Source: Desarmillaria ectypa
Lineage: Eukaryota; Basidiomycota; Agaricomycetes; Agaricales; Physalacriaceae
Assembly: GCA_030407005.1 (NCBI GenBank)
Contig: JAUDYN010000010.1
Location: forward strand, 1,116,001 to 1,180,000
DNA length: 64,000 bases
Direction of reading: 5' to 3'
Below, one piece after another: positions 33,926 to 43,783 of this stretch (positions are counted from its first letter, which is position 1; each line of letters starts with the position of its first letter). The notes below the pieces were generated by a model, which was not told the origin of the DNA, ran no database searches, and saw nothing but the letters and a program-made list of their open reading frames with translations. The position numbers and the translations under genes are program-made.

Positions 33926-34420
33926 GACTACCAGGTAGATATAGTCCGGTAGAAAGAGAGACACGGTGATGGAGTGGTGAGACGGCTGTTTTCCAATACA
34001 ACAACGCAGTGGCTTAGATCCGCTTGATTCCATGACAATTCCAGCCATCACTATGATTGGTACTCGTCCCGTTTTCTACAAAATACCGGTCACTCAGCAG
34101 CTGAGCGGTGCTATTGCTATGGCTCAGTACCCTGTGTCGAAAACTGAAGTGGCCAAGTGTTTAATTGCGCCGCACTCCCGTCGTCTGAGTGAAGGAATGG
34201 AAGTTCCTGAGTTTAGGCGAGAGGTTTTGGAACATTATGAGGCATTCAGAAGAATGTCAAATGAATGCTGGGAACATTTCATTGTCTGATTTTGCTGTGG
34301 TCTTGTCTTTCGAATTTTCCTACCGTAACGAGCTTCCATAAGCAGCCTGATCGTTTTTCGTGCGCCTTTCTGTCCCCCTTTCTCTGTGCCTTTATTATGG
34401 GATCCGTTATGATGGATTGT
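33926..34420 (+). repeat. Direct-repeat copy 1: fragment of the 41.3-kb basidiomycete family
   Basis: Near-identical to 37707-38177, in the same orientation. Inside is an open frame (34032-34289, 85 codons) beginning MTIPAITMIGTRPVFYKIPV and continuing QLSGAIAMAQYPV, then SRRLSEGMEVPEFRREVLEH. This matches the C-terminal domain of the protein at 41349-42145. Upstream sequence (AVFQYNN, then LDPLDS after a frame change) corresponds to the linker of the parent gene, so the fragment begins mid-gene and carries no start of its own. The only coding difference from copy 2 that I see is Ala versus Val in TEVAKC/TEVVKC. I infer a decayed gene fragment copied to a second site. Confidence 0.75.
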
Positions 34421-34754
34421 GTATTTTAGATTTGAACATGCAGATAGCTTCAGTCTCTTGGTTGTTCTTGAAGAGGTCCCTGCTTGTACTAGTCATCTGT
34501 TCGCGTGGGGTGTGAGATATCCAGGAGAGCATATTTGAATAGTGCGGATTGCAGAAACACTACAAGTAGCAACGGCCCCAGAACTCGTACAGCGAGCACA
34601 TGCAAGGATATAAGGTATGGAGATGTTATGGTAGTTGAGTTGAACGTGTCCTTGAGACCGACAAGAAAAAAATCGCGGTGTGAACTGAAAAGTCTGATGA
34701 AGACGAGGGAGATGGAATTTCATTGCTAGCACACATTGCGGAATTAAGGACCAT
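34421..34754. other. Spacer before mS33, nothing recognised
   Basis: No gene seen. It is the 3' side of the minus-strand mS33 gene; the sequence is unremarkable. Confidence 0.4.
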
Positions 34755-35127
34755 CTACCGCTTTTTCTGGGCCCTTTTGCTGTCCTCTGGACTGCCGGTT
34801 AAAAAGACGACGGAGAAAAAGGAAGAGAGTAAACGCACCTTTCCCTTTTGACTTTGTTGGCGCACCCTTCCCTCTCTTCTTCCTATCGACAATATCCTGG
34901 AACCTTTGTTGTTCTTTCTCGTCTACAAGCTCCAACGCTGGGTATCGACGTGCAATCGAAGAGATATTAAGTGTGGGTGGATAATATTTGACCATGGAAG
35001 GACCCCGAAGACGGGAACGGAGGTATTTGGCACCAGTACGGACACGTTTGGGGTTGTATGTCGTTTGGAATATAGAGCATCGTAGACGGGTCAATGCCTC
35101 GAGTGTAGAGGGTCGAACATTGGCCAT
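34755..35127 (-). CDS. RSM27: Mitochondrial small-subunit ribosomal protein mS33
   Basis: A mitoribosomal small-subunit protein. The protein opens MANVRPSTLEALTRLRCSIF, then QTTYNPKRVRTGAKYLRSRL and RGPSMVKYYPP, the conserved TRLRCxIFxTxYNPxRxRTGxKYLRxRLxGPxMxxYYPP signature of mS33/Rsm27. A short exon 2 is joined at a tccag acceptor, giving the tail EDSKRAQKKR and a stop at 34755. Without that splice the frame would read on into intron sequence (FTLFLFLRRLF). It is divergent from SUV3, 94 bases away, so two mitochondrial gene-expression factors share an upstream region. Confidence 0.92.
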
Positions 35128-35221
35128 GACGGTTTGGGAGCAAATTAACCAACCCTAACCCCATGTCGATCATGAATTTAAAAAAAACTTTCTTTTTCTG
35201 CGCCATCGTCGCGCTCCTGGA
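35128..35221. promoter_or_regulatory. Short divergent promoter between mS33 and SUV3
   Basis: 94 bases lie between the mS33 ATG (minus) and the SUV3 ATG (plus). The minus-strand half is A/T-rich (tttaaaaaaaac). No specific site recognised; co-expression is inferred from the geometry. Confidence 0.4.
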
Positions 35222-37619
35222 ATGCAACGCAATGCAGTAGCCTCATGTTCCAGGTGTCGCGTATGGATGAAGCCTGACCCTTACCCAAGTTTTTCTTCAC
35301 TAGGCTCCCACGTTCCAAGGAGATTTAGATCTGCAGAGAGTCGAAGAACGAGTATCCGTTATACTAACCCTTCTTACCTCTCGAGAAACGCACTCTCCCA
35401 TGTTATTGCACCACCGCCTCCTAAAGTTGACATAGAATCTATTGCCAGACGCCTGACACCGGACAAACCAGAGGCCATTCTCCAATTCTTCGAGAAACAT
35501 GTTGCAGATTGGGCTGCATCTAAACGAGTCGCAGACCGACTCGCTCTTTTTGGTGTGCCCCATGAACATATACCGACGGTTCTGCTTGTCTTTGCCCAAG
35601 CAGTAAATAGCAAGAAGCTATCTACACGGAACGGATACATCGACTATTCCCTCGAGCGTTTTAGTCGCATGTCCCCAGAGGATGACGAGCGACAGTATTT
35701 CGACATGGTTTACAGTACCGTTCTCTACACATGGGTATCTGACCCTGCCAATCAGGCTTTTCTCGAGTCCCAGAACATCCCCACTTCCGTCATTCGCAGC
35801 ATGCGTACACTTTCAGAAGCGACTTCCCGTTCCCATCCCGGAGACCATTATCCTTCTGCCAGAGGACTTCGTCGAAAGTTCATCATGCATGTCGGCCCTA
35901 CCAACAGCGGTAAAACACACCGCGCACTACGCGCCCTGGCTGCTGCACCTACAGGAATTTACGCAGGTCCTCTACGCCTACTCGCCCAAGAGATTTGGGA
36001 GCGTCTTAATCTCGGTCAGATCGTCCCGGCAGGAATAGAGGAAGAACAGTATGTTCCTGCACCACCATCAGACTCGGCTTTCGACGTCAGTCCCAAGAAA
36101 CCATCTCTGACCAAACTCGGCAATCCAAAGTATGCCAGGAGTTGCAACATGATTACTGGCGAGGAGGTTAAGATCGTCGATGAAAATGCCCCGCTCTACA
36201 GTTGCACAGTTGAGATGATCAAAGCCAACATGTTGTATGACGTCGCGGTCGTCGACGAGATTCAAATGATTGGTGATTCGGAGCGAGGGTTTGCATGGAC
36301 GGAAGCTGTACTTGGTCTCAACGCTCGAGAAATCCATTTGTGCGGAGAGGAAACTGCAGTACCTATCATCGAAGCTATGATCAAAGAAACGGATGACGAT
36401 CTCGTCGTGAACCGTTATGAGCGGCTTACACCGTTGGAAGTCGAGAAGCAGAGTTTGCAGGGCGATTTGAGCAAGGTCCGGAAAGGAGATTGTATCGTCA
36501 CCTTTTCTCGGAGGTCCATCTTCCAGATGAAGCGAGACGTGGAGAAGATGGGAATAACCTGCGCTACCGTCTACGGCAGACTTCCACCGGAGGTTCGCAG
36601 CGAGCAGGCTGATCTGTTCAACGACGCCAAGAGCGGATTCGACGTCCTCATCGGAAGCGACGCTATTGGCATGGGCTTAAACCTGTTCGTTTCATTTTTT
36701 ACTTGTTTGCCACCAACGGAACTAACGATATATAAACAGGAAAATCCGACGTATAATATTCGCTGATGTTCAGAAGTATCACAACAACTGTATGCAATAT
36801 CTTTCTATATCTTCCACGAAGCAAATCGCTGGTCGTGCTGGGCGATTCGGCTTGCACGGATCGGAAACCCCTGCAGGACTGGCAACGACTCTCAACGAAG
36901 AAGACCTTCCCTTTCTCACACGGACGATGAAACACCCCTTACCATCTCTAAAAACTGCCCGCATTACACCCAGTTATGTATCGCTCGTCGCCACAGCGAG
37001 CGCTCTCCCGCCTCATTCCGCCATGAACACCATATTCCTAGCCCACGCCTACACGTCGAAGCTCTCTCCCACTTACCGATATATCTACAGCGGCACGACC
37101 AGAGTCTGCACCAACTACCTCGACGCGTACATCCAGGGCGCCTCCATGACCGATTTCGACGTCATGCTCGCTGCTCCCATCCCCTGGCGCGACCGAGAAG
37201 GCCTTCCGTTCATCGAGCGCCTCCTAACGCTCTTCAGTACCCAAGGCGTCGCCAGACTCGAAGAATGCATGGCGGAGACACCGTTCATGTCCACGCTAGA
37301 AAAGGTCGAGAGCAGGGATGCCCTGACGAACGAGGACCTGTTGCTCTTGGAGACGTTCCACAAGATGCTGGGGCTCTACGTGTGGTTGAGCTATCGAAGG
37401 CCTGTGGCGTTCCCTGATCAGGCGATGGCGGCGGAGCTGAAGCCGCGCGTGCAGGTGGGGATTGAGACTGTGTTGGATTTGACGAGCGCGAAGAGGAGGG
37501 TGAGGAGTCCGGGGCCGAGGAGGAAGGTGATTGATTATAGTCCGGTTAAGCCGTCGGGAGAGTCGAGGGTGAATAAAAGAGCCAAACTGTTTGCTCAGTA
37601 TACTGCAAAGTATGTGTAG
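35222..37619 (+). CDS. SUV3: Mitochondrial ATP-dependent RNA helicase SUV3
   Basis: SUV3 unwinds RNA for the mitochondrial degradosome. A basic, Ser-rich presequence precedes the helicase core. Motif I is HVGPTNSGKTHRALRAL, motif Ia SAAPTG-like IYAGPLRLLAQEI, motif II VVDEIQMIGD (a DEIQ variant of DExH typical of SUV3) and motif III-like HLCGEETA. Then come IVTFSRRSIF, TVYGRLPPEVRSEQADLFN, VLIGSDAIGMGLNL and motif VI QIAGRAGRFG. A single intron near 36684-36739 joins MGLNL to KIRRIIFADVQ. The C-terminal SUV3-specific domain follows, with a basic tail (KRRVRSPGPRRKV). The chosen start is the first ATG of the open frame. All catalytic residues look intact. Confidence 0.97.
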
Positions 37620-37706
37620 CGCTGTATATTACAGGGAACTAGTTGCACGACGATGATCTTATGAATAGGACTAATTCTTTTAACATTTTAATTCCATCTT
37701 CAACCA

Positions 37707-38177
37707 CCAGGTAGACATAGTAGACACGGCGATGGAGTGGTGAGAAGGCTGCTTTCCAATACAACAACGCAGTGGCTTAGATCCGCTTGATTCCATGACA
37801 ATTCCAGCCATCACTATGATCGGTACTCGTCCCGTTTTCTACAAAATACCGGTCACTCAGCAGCTGAGCGGTGCTATTGCTATGGCTCAGTACCCTGTGT
37901 CGAAAACTGAAGTGGTCAAGTGTTTAATTGCGCCGCACTCCCGTCGTCTGAGTGAAGGAATGGAAGTTCCTGAGTTTAGGCGAGAGGTTTTGGAACATTA
38001 TGAGGCATTCAGAAGAATGTCAAATGAATGCTGGGAACATTTCATTGTCTGATTTTGCTGTGGTCTTGTCTTTCGAATTTTCCTACCGTAACGAGCTTCC
38101 ATAAGCAGCCTGATCATTTTTCGTGCGCCTTTCTCTGTCCCCCTTGCTCACTATGGGATCCGTTATGATGATTGAAC
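37707..38177 (+). repeat. Direct-repeat copy 2, same fragment as 33926-34420
   Basis: Begins at caccaggtagacatag and follows copy 1 closely to about ggatccgttatgatg, in the same orientation. Open frame 37795-38052 (85 codons) encodes the same C-terminal fragment, with TEVVKC where copy 1 has TEVAKC. Copy 1 carries a short extra stretch near 33940-33960 and an extra ctctgtgcctttatt near 34381-34395. The mS33-SUV3 pair lies exactly between the two copies. No terminal inverted repeats or target duplication are seen. Confidence 0.75.
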
Positions 38178-38444
38178 ATTTGTTGGCACTGCAGATATGT
38201 TAACCGAAAATGAATTGATCCCTTATTCTCAACTGCCATTACTGTCACAGTATCCTGAGCTTCCTGAAGCAAATTGTCTATGAATACAAAGACATGCACC
38301 ATTCTGACATTTGTTCTTGTTCGAGTCTAGATTCCAACGAGATTCAGGGCGTAGTCGACAGACATGTTATTTTGATTAGTAGTTGTACATCCTATCTAAT
38401 ATATAAAACTTTCATCTACTGGTACATTTTTATCATAAAAAAGG
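38178..38444. other. Spacer before PP2C gene end
   Basis: No gene recognised. The tail of this stretch should hold the terminator of the minus-strand phosphatase. Confidence 0.35.
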
Positions 38445-39905
38445 CTACCGCCTCTCGCCCGCCCTCGAAATAACAGCAACCACGACACTAATATCATCAT
38501 TCTTCCCTCCTTTCCACTTCCTTCCCTCCTCCCTCGCCCGTCTCCCAAACGGGGTATCGCCCTCGCCGCCCTTGGCGACCCGCTTCGCCCGGGAACACAG
38601 TGCCTCGCTCAACATGCCCGCAGCCAGCATATCGCGCCCTTCCTCACTGTGGGCACTCCACTCACTCCGGAAACGCGTCACCTCATCCAAGATATCCTCG
38701 TCCCAGAGGTTATCGCTCAGGCCGTCCGTCGCCAGGATGAGTATATCGTCTTCCTGTACGGGGAGTGTGAACACATGGGCCGTGGTACTCGGCTGTGCTG
38801 GCGTCGTGGGTCCGAGCTGGACGGGTGTATTAAACTGCGACTGACGTCAGAGAGAAGAAAAGAAAAAAACTGGTGGGGTACGCACGCTCCACCACATTTC
38901 GTCACTCCTCCAGACACATTCTGTGCCGCGGACAAGCATGCCCATGCAATCTCCAACGTGGGCAATTTTTACGACTGCCTCGCTGTTGTTTACGTGGTCG
39001 AGTACGGCGAGCAGGGCGGTTGATGAGCCAGCGAGCAGTGGCTTGGGTGTCGGATCTGAGGGTATGATCGGAGATGACAGGGTATCGGGCGGAGGCGGGG
39101 GTGTAAACGGTGACTGTTACTAGTCAGCAAAGGTAGCTGTAGAGCAGAAAATTTTACTGACATATAATATTGGCTGTTCCTTTTCTACATGTGCCTTGAT
39201 AGTCTGTTCGTAAGCCCGTTCGAGTATCATTAGCACGTCTATGCCCTCCTCGAGCTCTTCCAATTCTTCTTCGAGTTCCTCCTGCAAGTCTCGTCTAGCA
39301 AAACTGACAGACGGAATAAACGTGCTCGGCTTGGGAGGTTCGAGTTCCATTTCCTCGGAACAGAAATGCATTAATCGATGGGCAAATAATGCAGACGGGG
39401 TGGGGCCTAAAACATAAGCACGAGATCGTTAACACAAAAAAAAAACGGACTCACCCGGATTGGTGTGTCCTCTTGCCCAGCCGCCGACACCGTCAGCGAC
39501 ACCCATCGCGTTCCTTCTCACAAAGAAAGCATCTTCGCCGACCATCACGGCCTTGCCGCTCACGGTTCCGGACATGCACCTCTTTGGTATCCCGTACCCA
39601 CCGACATCCAAAATAAGTTTCCTCCCCTTCCGTTCCCGGCTCTTGCCCTCTCGTCGCCCGACTCTCACATTCACACCTACAGAATAAGGCCCCTCCCAGC
39701 CACGCCTCACCACATCAAATCCACAGAGTGCACTTCCCAGACCCTTGCTCTCAGTGGCGAAGCGGACGATATTTGCATTCCTCGGAGTCGTCGGCGGGGT
39801 TGTAGGGGGGCTATCAAAGAAGGACAATGGCGATGACGCCGTGTGTAGGTTCCGTGCTCGTATAGGTATTGGTATACCTGTGTAGAGTCTATTCTGAATC
39901 TTCAT
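38445..39905 (-). CDS. PTC7-type PP2C protein phosphatase, likely mitochondrial
   Basis: PP2C metal-dependent Ser/Thr phosphatases of the PTC7/PPTC7 (azr1) group act in mitochondria. The start MKIQNRLYTGIPIPIRARNL looks like a presequence. Exon 1 then has RKLILDVGGYGIPKRCMSGT, GKAVMVGEDAFFVRRNAMGV and ADGVGGWARG, with the metal-binding DG. A middle exon contains an acidic coiled stretch (LQEELEEELEELEEG) not found in the core fold; then comes GSSTALLAVLDHVNNSEA with VKIAHVGDCMGMLVRG (second metal site) and finally ILILATDGLSDNLWDEDIL and GGKNDDISVVVAVI, both conserved. The stop is at 38445. Substrates are not visible; the family is linked to coenzyme-Q biology in yeast. Confidence 0.88.
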
Positions 39906-39973
39906 AGTCGGAAAGTGGGGGTGAAGAGGAAAGAAGCATTTACTCCGGGTTACCCCGCATCGGAAGCATCCGC

Positions 39974-41033
39974 CTATTGATCACATGACGCTATTACTCT
40001 ATTCCACACCTCATCTTCCTCAAACACGCCGTCCTCGCCCTCAATCGTACTCGCACCATGGCACGCTGCAGCATGTTTCCACCAAAATAACTCTGGAACC
40101 TTTACTTGGACATCCTTGACACCTTCGACTGGAACCCATTTTCTGCAGTGATGACACATGCCCACCGTCACGGAGCCTTTTTCGCCTTTGGCTGGATTTG
40201 GTCTGGTCAGATCGCGGAAGGCCAGCGGAGGACTGAATGGTCTTGTAGTATGTGCACTAATACCGTGACCATATTGCATATGGTAACTAAACTAATCATT
40301 AGTTCAGGATTTACGAAGAACCAAGTCCTGCACTCAACTTGTAAGCGCTAAATTTCATGCCAAGCCAAACTATCCGACCCTCTCCGCCTCTTCCTTTTGG
40401 CTCTGCACAGATCCCACATAAACCCATCTTTTCTGCACCTCTCCCTTTTACCCATCTCGGCGTGTACAAGTCACCCCAACCTTCCCTCGGCGCATTCGAC
40501 GTCGCACCTATCATGTCGCCCAAGTCGCTCATTAACGGGAACCGTCGATACAATAACGGGAACCGCTCCCGATTCACCTCGACCTTTTCACCATTAAACA
40601 TTCTTTCTGTCCACCCCACCTTTCTCAGTTTCTTCCGACACGGCGACTCTTCCAGATCCTCTTCGTCTCTATTCCTCTTCGGCGGCGATGGCGAACTTAG
40701 CGGAGTTAGCGGAGACATTGCAGCATCGCTCTCCAGTTGAGATCCAGTCAACGATAGAGGACTCGACACAGTATTCTTCACAGGAGACAGAGATCGAGCA
40801 AGCACCACCGACGAAGACGACCTCAGCACAGGACTCTCCTCTCCTCCACTAAGCACATCACCATCAAGTCCATAGCTCGCATACAGATCGTAGAGACTCG
40901 GCGACACAGTCTTCACAGGCGACGTGTCCTTTATCGGCGACAGCAGCAGCACATTCTTCACAGGAGACGAGCCATATCCTTCCACGAGCCATTGGTCACC
41001 GTCCAAGTCTGGGTATCGAAGCGCGTCTTCCAT
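39974..41033 (-). CDS. Rua1-type C-terminal domain (DUF4451) transcription-regulator protein
   Basis: Similar to the C-terminal domain of Ustilago Rua1-type regulators (DUF4451/Rua1_C). The N-terminal half is disordered and Ser/Pro-rich with repeated SPVK-type phrases (PVKNVLLLSPIKDTSPVK), suggesting proline-directed phosphorylation. The conserved domain starts near VEVNRERFPLLYRRFPLM and holds GLCGICAEPKG with WLGMKFSAYNYHMQYGHGIS, then RPFSPPLAFR and GMCHHCRKWV, and ends FWWKHAAACHG. The Cys and His spacing (CGIC, CHHC, WWKHAAACH) suggests zinc binding. An intron near 40285-40335 is spliced at ...ttag to join SAY to YHM. Target genes are unknown. Confidence 0.85.
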
Positions 41034-41348
41034 CGTCGAGCAAGGAAGTGGTATCGTACCAAGGACGACTCCTCGCCGTCTACGTGTCCTGCCTATAAAA
41101 GAAGCCCCCCCTCTTCACACATATCACACCCCCGATCTGTGGGGTACGCGTATTTCACATGTGGGGTACAAATCGATTCACTGACTAATCAGCTCAGGAA
41201 AAGAATCGAGGACCGGCAACTGCCGCTACTGGATCGTAACGCGTAACCCGTGTCTTGCAAATTTGACACCAACCACCATCCAGGTATGATCCCATCCATT
41301 CAGAACTCAAGCATGATATCTCACCAAAAACTCAGATTTCCACTTATA

Positions 41349-42145
41349 ATCATGGCCCACGTCATCAGAAGCGCAAAATCTGGTAGTTACTGGACAACGA
41401 ACGAGTTGGAGGCATATAACATCGTTATTAAGGAGCAGAACGAGAATACTTCCTTTGGGGGGCCCCTTCCCGCTTATCATGGTCCTGCAGACTTTCTTCA
41501 GCACGAGTACGTAGCCGGCAGACTCGATACCACATCAAGCTCACTTCTCAAGCGCTTAGATTTGGCAGTCGACGTCATGGAAGGGGAAGAGTCGGCTGTG
41601 GACGATTTTGTCGCTGAGCTGCTGCGCGTCCTGGGGTATGAAAGGCAGGATACGGTGGTTTGCACTCGAAGAGTATCCGTTTCCTGATGTGCGGTGAGTA
41701 TGTCTACGCCAAGACAGATATCTGTCTTTTGGACGCTGAGTCATTGGTGTTACTGCTGGTCCAAGAGGACAAAACCCATATCAACCCCATGGATCCAGAG
41801 CCTGAACTGATTGCCGAAGCGATCGCTGCGTTTCAGGAGAACAACAAGCAGCGAGCCCGGTTGTTTCTCGACCCGTTGCCAGTCCAGATCCTCCCAGGTA
41901 TCACCGTGGTTGGCACCTGCCCGACCTTCTATAAAATCACCGTGACGTCCGAACTCGATCATTGCATCCGACATGGCCAATATCCAGTTACTCAGACCGC
42001 TGTCTATCGTCACACGCCTCGTGTACCAAGGCGCAGGAGCGAGGGCATGCGCCCTCTACCAAGTCGCGAGCTCATTCGCTGCTATGAGGCTTTCAAGCGT
42101 ATTGTGCTGCCAGATGAAAGTACGTTACTGAATTATTTCTCTTAA
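41349..42145 (+). pseudogene. Basidiomycete-specific protein, PD-(D/E)XK nuclease-like core suggested, frame broken
   Basis: The parent-like copy of the 33.9/37.7-kb fragments. The N-terminal part (MAHVIRSAKSGSYWTTNELE, then LGYERQDTVV) is open to about 41687; the second part restarts in another frame near 41660 with FLMCGEYVYAKTDICLLDAE. A shift near 41660-41675 separates them, and I see no fitting intron. The later sequence has LVLLLVQEDKTH, then DPEPELIAEAIAAFQENN, a D...xExK-type pattern (TDICLL to QEDK) that I read as a possible restriction-nuclease-like core; this is inference. The C-terminal domain (GITVVGTCPTFYKITVTS) matches both repeat fragments. I recall similar proteins as a large hypothetical family in Boletales and relatives. 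Function unknown. Confidence 0.55.
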
Positions 42146-42568
42146 GATGAGGCGAACCAAGAGAATCAGAATGCTTGAAGGGAGGCTGGAGCTGATCATC
42201 GAGGGCTTTTCGGGCGGGAAAGAAGACTTGTATTGCTGTAAATTGGATGTACCAAGATCAGTGTTGACATAGCCCGAATATACTGTCATTGTACGGAGAA
42301 GCCGGAACACCAGAGTGCCGCCCAAGACAGTATACATATTACAATACACACAACAAAGCAAAGTACACAAGTAGGCCTATACACACTGTATCATGTATCC
42401 ATCTCTATCCAATCATCTTCTCCATCTACATCCATCCCTCCTCGCAAGGTCGCTGTTATGAATACGAGAATAGTGTAGTAGTATGTACATAGCTAGGTAT
42501 TCAATGTGAAGTTGAGTTCTTTACCTTAGAAGGGTACGAGACATAAGTGGCTTTGATGAGCACTAAGC
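42146..42568. other. Spacer before the transposon island
   Basis: No gene. AT-rich, with a stretch of short repeats of the catacat type. Element A is inserted at its right end; the target-site duplication ATAAT occupies 42569-42573. Confidence 0.4.
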
Positions 42569-42573
42569 ATAAT

Positions 42574-43177
42574 TGTTAGACCCAAACTCCGTTGGACAAC
42601 AATGGTAAACACTGGGCTGTATCGTGTTCATACAGTCACCCAATGAGTCCACTTAATGTTGTTGACTAAGAGTTGTGTTGGGATTTGCAACTTCAAGTAT
42701 GTGCCAGAAGATTCCCGAACCTTTGGTACCATCAATTTGGCATGATACTAGGATATAATTAGGTACTTTAGTAGAACATTCTAGATACATTCTGTAGTAT
42801 TTAAGGAGCTCATCTTGAGCTCTAGTAGCTAACAATTTAGTATTTTCTACTCAACAAGCCTCCCACTGCAATAGTTACAACAAGTTGAGACTAAAGACTA
42901 GCTTTAGGTGAGAGGAGGAATCAACAAGTAAAGTTTGGTATGATTAAACTTAGCTTAAAGCTGGAGAATATACAGCAAGAGCTATGCTACTTATATACTA
43001 AAGTATGGGTTCTAATAATAGATAGTTCATGCATGAAATGGATGAAAACAATGATATAGTGGAATGACTGTAGTGAGCCATAGTTTCATGTCTTGGTAGA
43101 TGCTGGGATTAGATGTGATAATCTAGCATCTAGATGAAAGATAAGATAAACAGTAAAAATAGTGAGAAATTATAACA
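42574..43177 (-). repeat. 3' LTR of element A (with nested insertion)
   Basis: Starts tgttagacc and ends tataaca in the plus sense. Matches the right LTR along its length apart from a 212-bp extra block (the 207-bp insertion with duplicated agttg). In element sense it is the 3' LTR. Confidence 0.9.
42676..42882. mobile_element. 207-bp nested insertion inside the 3' LTR of element A
   Basis: The block begins tgttgggattt and ends ttacaaca, so it has TG...CA termini. It is flanked by agttg at 42671-42675 and 42883-42887, a 5-bp target duplication. The size, termini and duplication suggest a short solo LTR, probably of another retrotransposon family, inserted after element A. The right LTR has no such block, which gives the pre-insertion sequence. 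Confidence 0.75.
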
Positions 43178-43411
43178 TTACCCCCTCATTTAAGACAGTT
43201 GTGCTGACTGTCATTAACTCCTGACCAATGGTCCTTCTAAATGGGTTCCCCTTGCATTCCTTGCATCATCATCTCTATTCCACTGATCATCTCCACTGTC
43301 TCCTTCTTGATCATTCACCTTCCAATAGTCATTAATAAGGTCTTTAAGATCTGTAATTTCCTCTTCATAGTACCAGTATTCGATACAGAGATATTTCTTG
43401 ACTAAATATCT

Positions 43412-43783
43412 CTATTGGTCTCTGGTTTTCTTTGCATTGATAATGACTGTGGATTTGGTGGGAGTGACTACTATCACTTGGACTTCAACTGCTCCTTTTG
43501 CTTTAAGGTATTTTGCAATTGCTCCTTTTATATTGCTTAAATTCCTCTCTGCAATCCACTGGCTTTCTTCTGCTCTGTATCCCTTCCATTTGGCTAAATA
43601 GTCAGTGACTGTTCTTGATGGTTGACCTTTTCTTTCATAAACCTTGCAAGGTCTATTATCAAGAATCATTTCTATATCATATTCCTCTTCTCTATGAATA
43701 ATGTCTAATGATGGCAGCAGTGGTTGTTCCTGATTAGGGAAGGCAGGAGGAACATATGCTATAAGAAGTGTTTCATTAAACAC
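43412..43783 (-). pseudogene. Element A integrase C-terminus with chromodomain
   Basis: An open stretch of 123 codons on the minus strand. It begins with ETLLIAYVPPAFPNQEQPLL, the usual linker before the chromodomain, then EYDIEMILDNR and RTVTDYLAKWKGYRAEESQW, which is a typical chromodomain, and ends with NIKGAIAKYLKAKG. The chromodomain of such elements reads histone methylation and directs integration to heterochromatin. It is unusually well preserved compared with the rest of pol. Confidence 0.85.

Noticed and set aside
34032..34289. Two small intact genes of 85 codons at 34032 and 37795
   Set aside because: They match the C-terminal part of the larger gene at 41.3 kb, start in mid-domain, and their upstream sequence carries the rest of the parent in a broken frame, so they are fragments.
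41164..42568. CRISPR-like repeated short motifs
   Set aside because: Repeats are simple catacat-type text without regular spacing, and the genome is eukaryotic.
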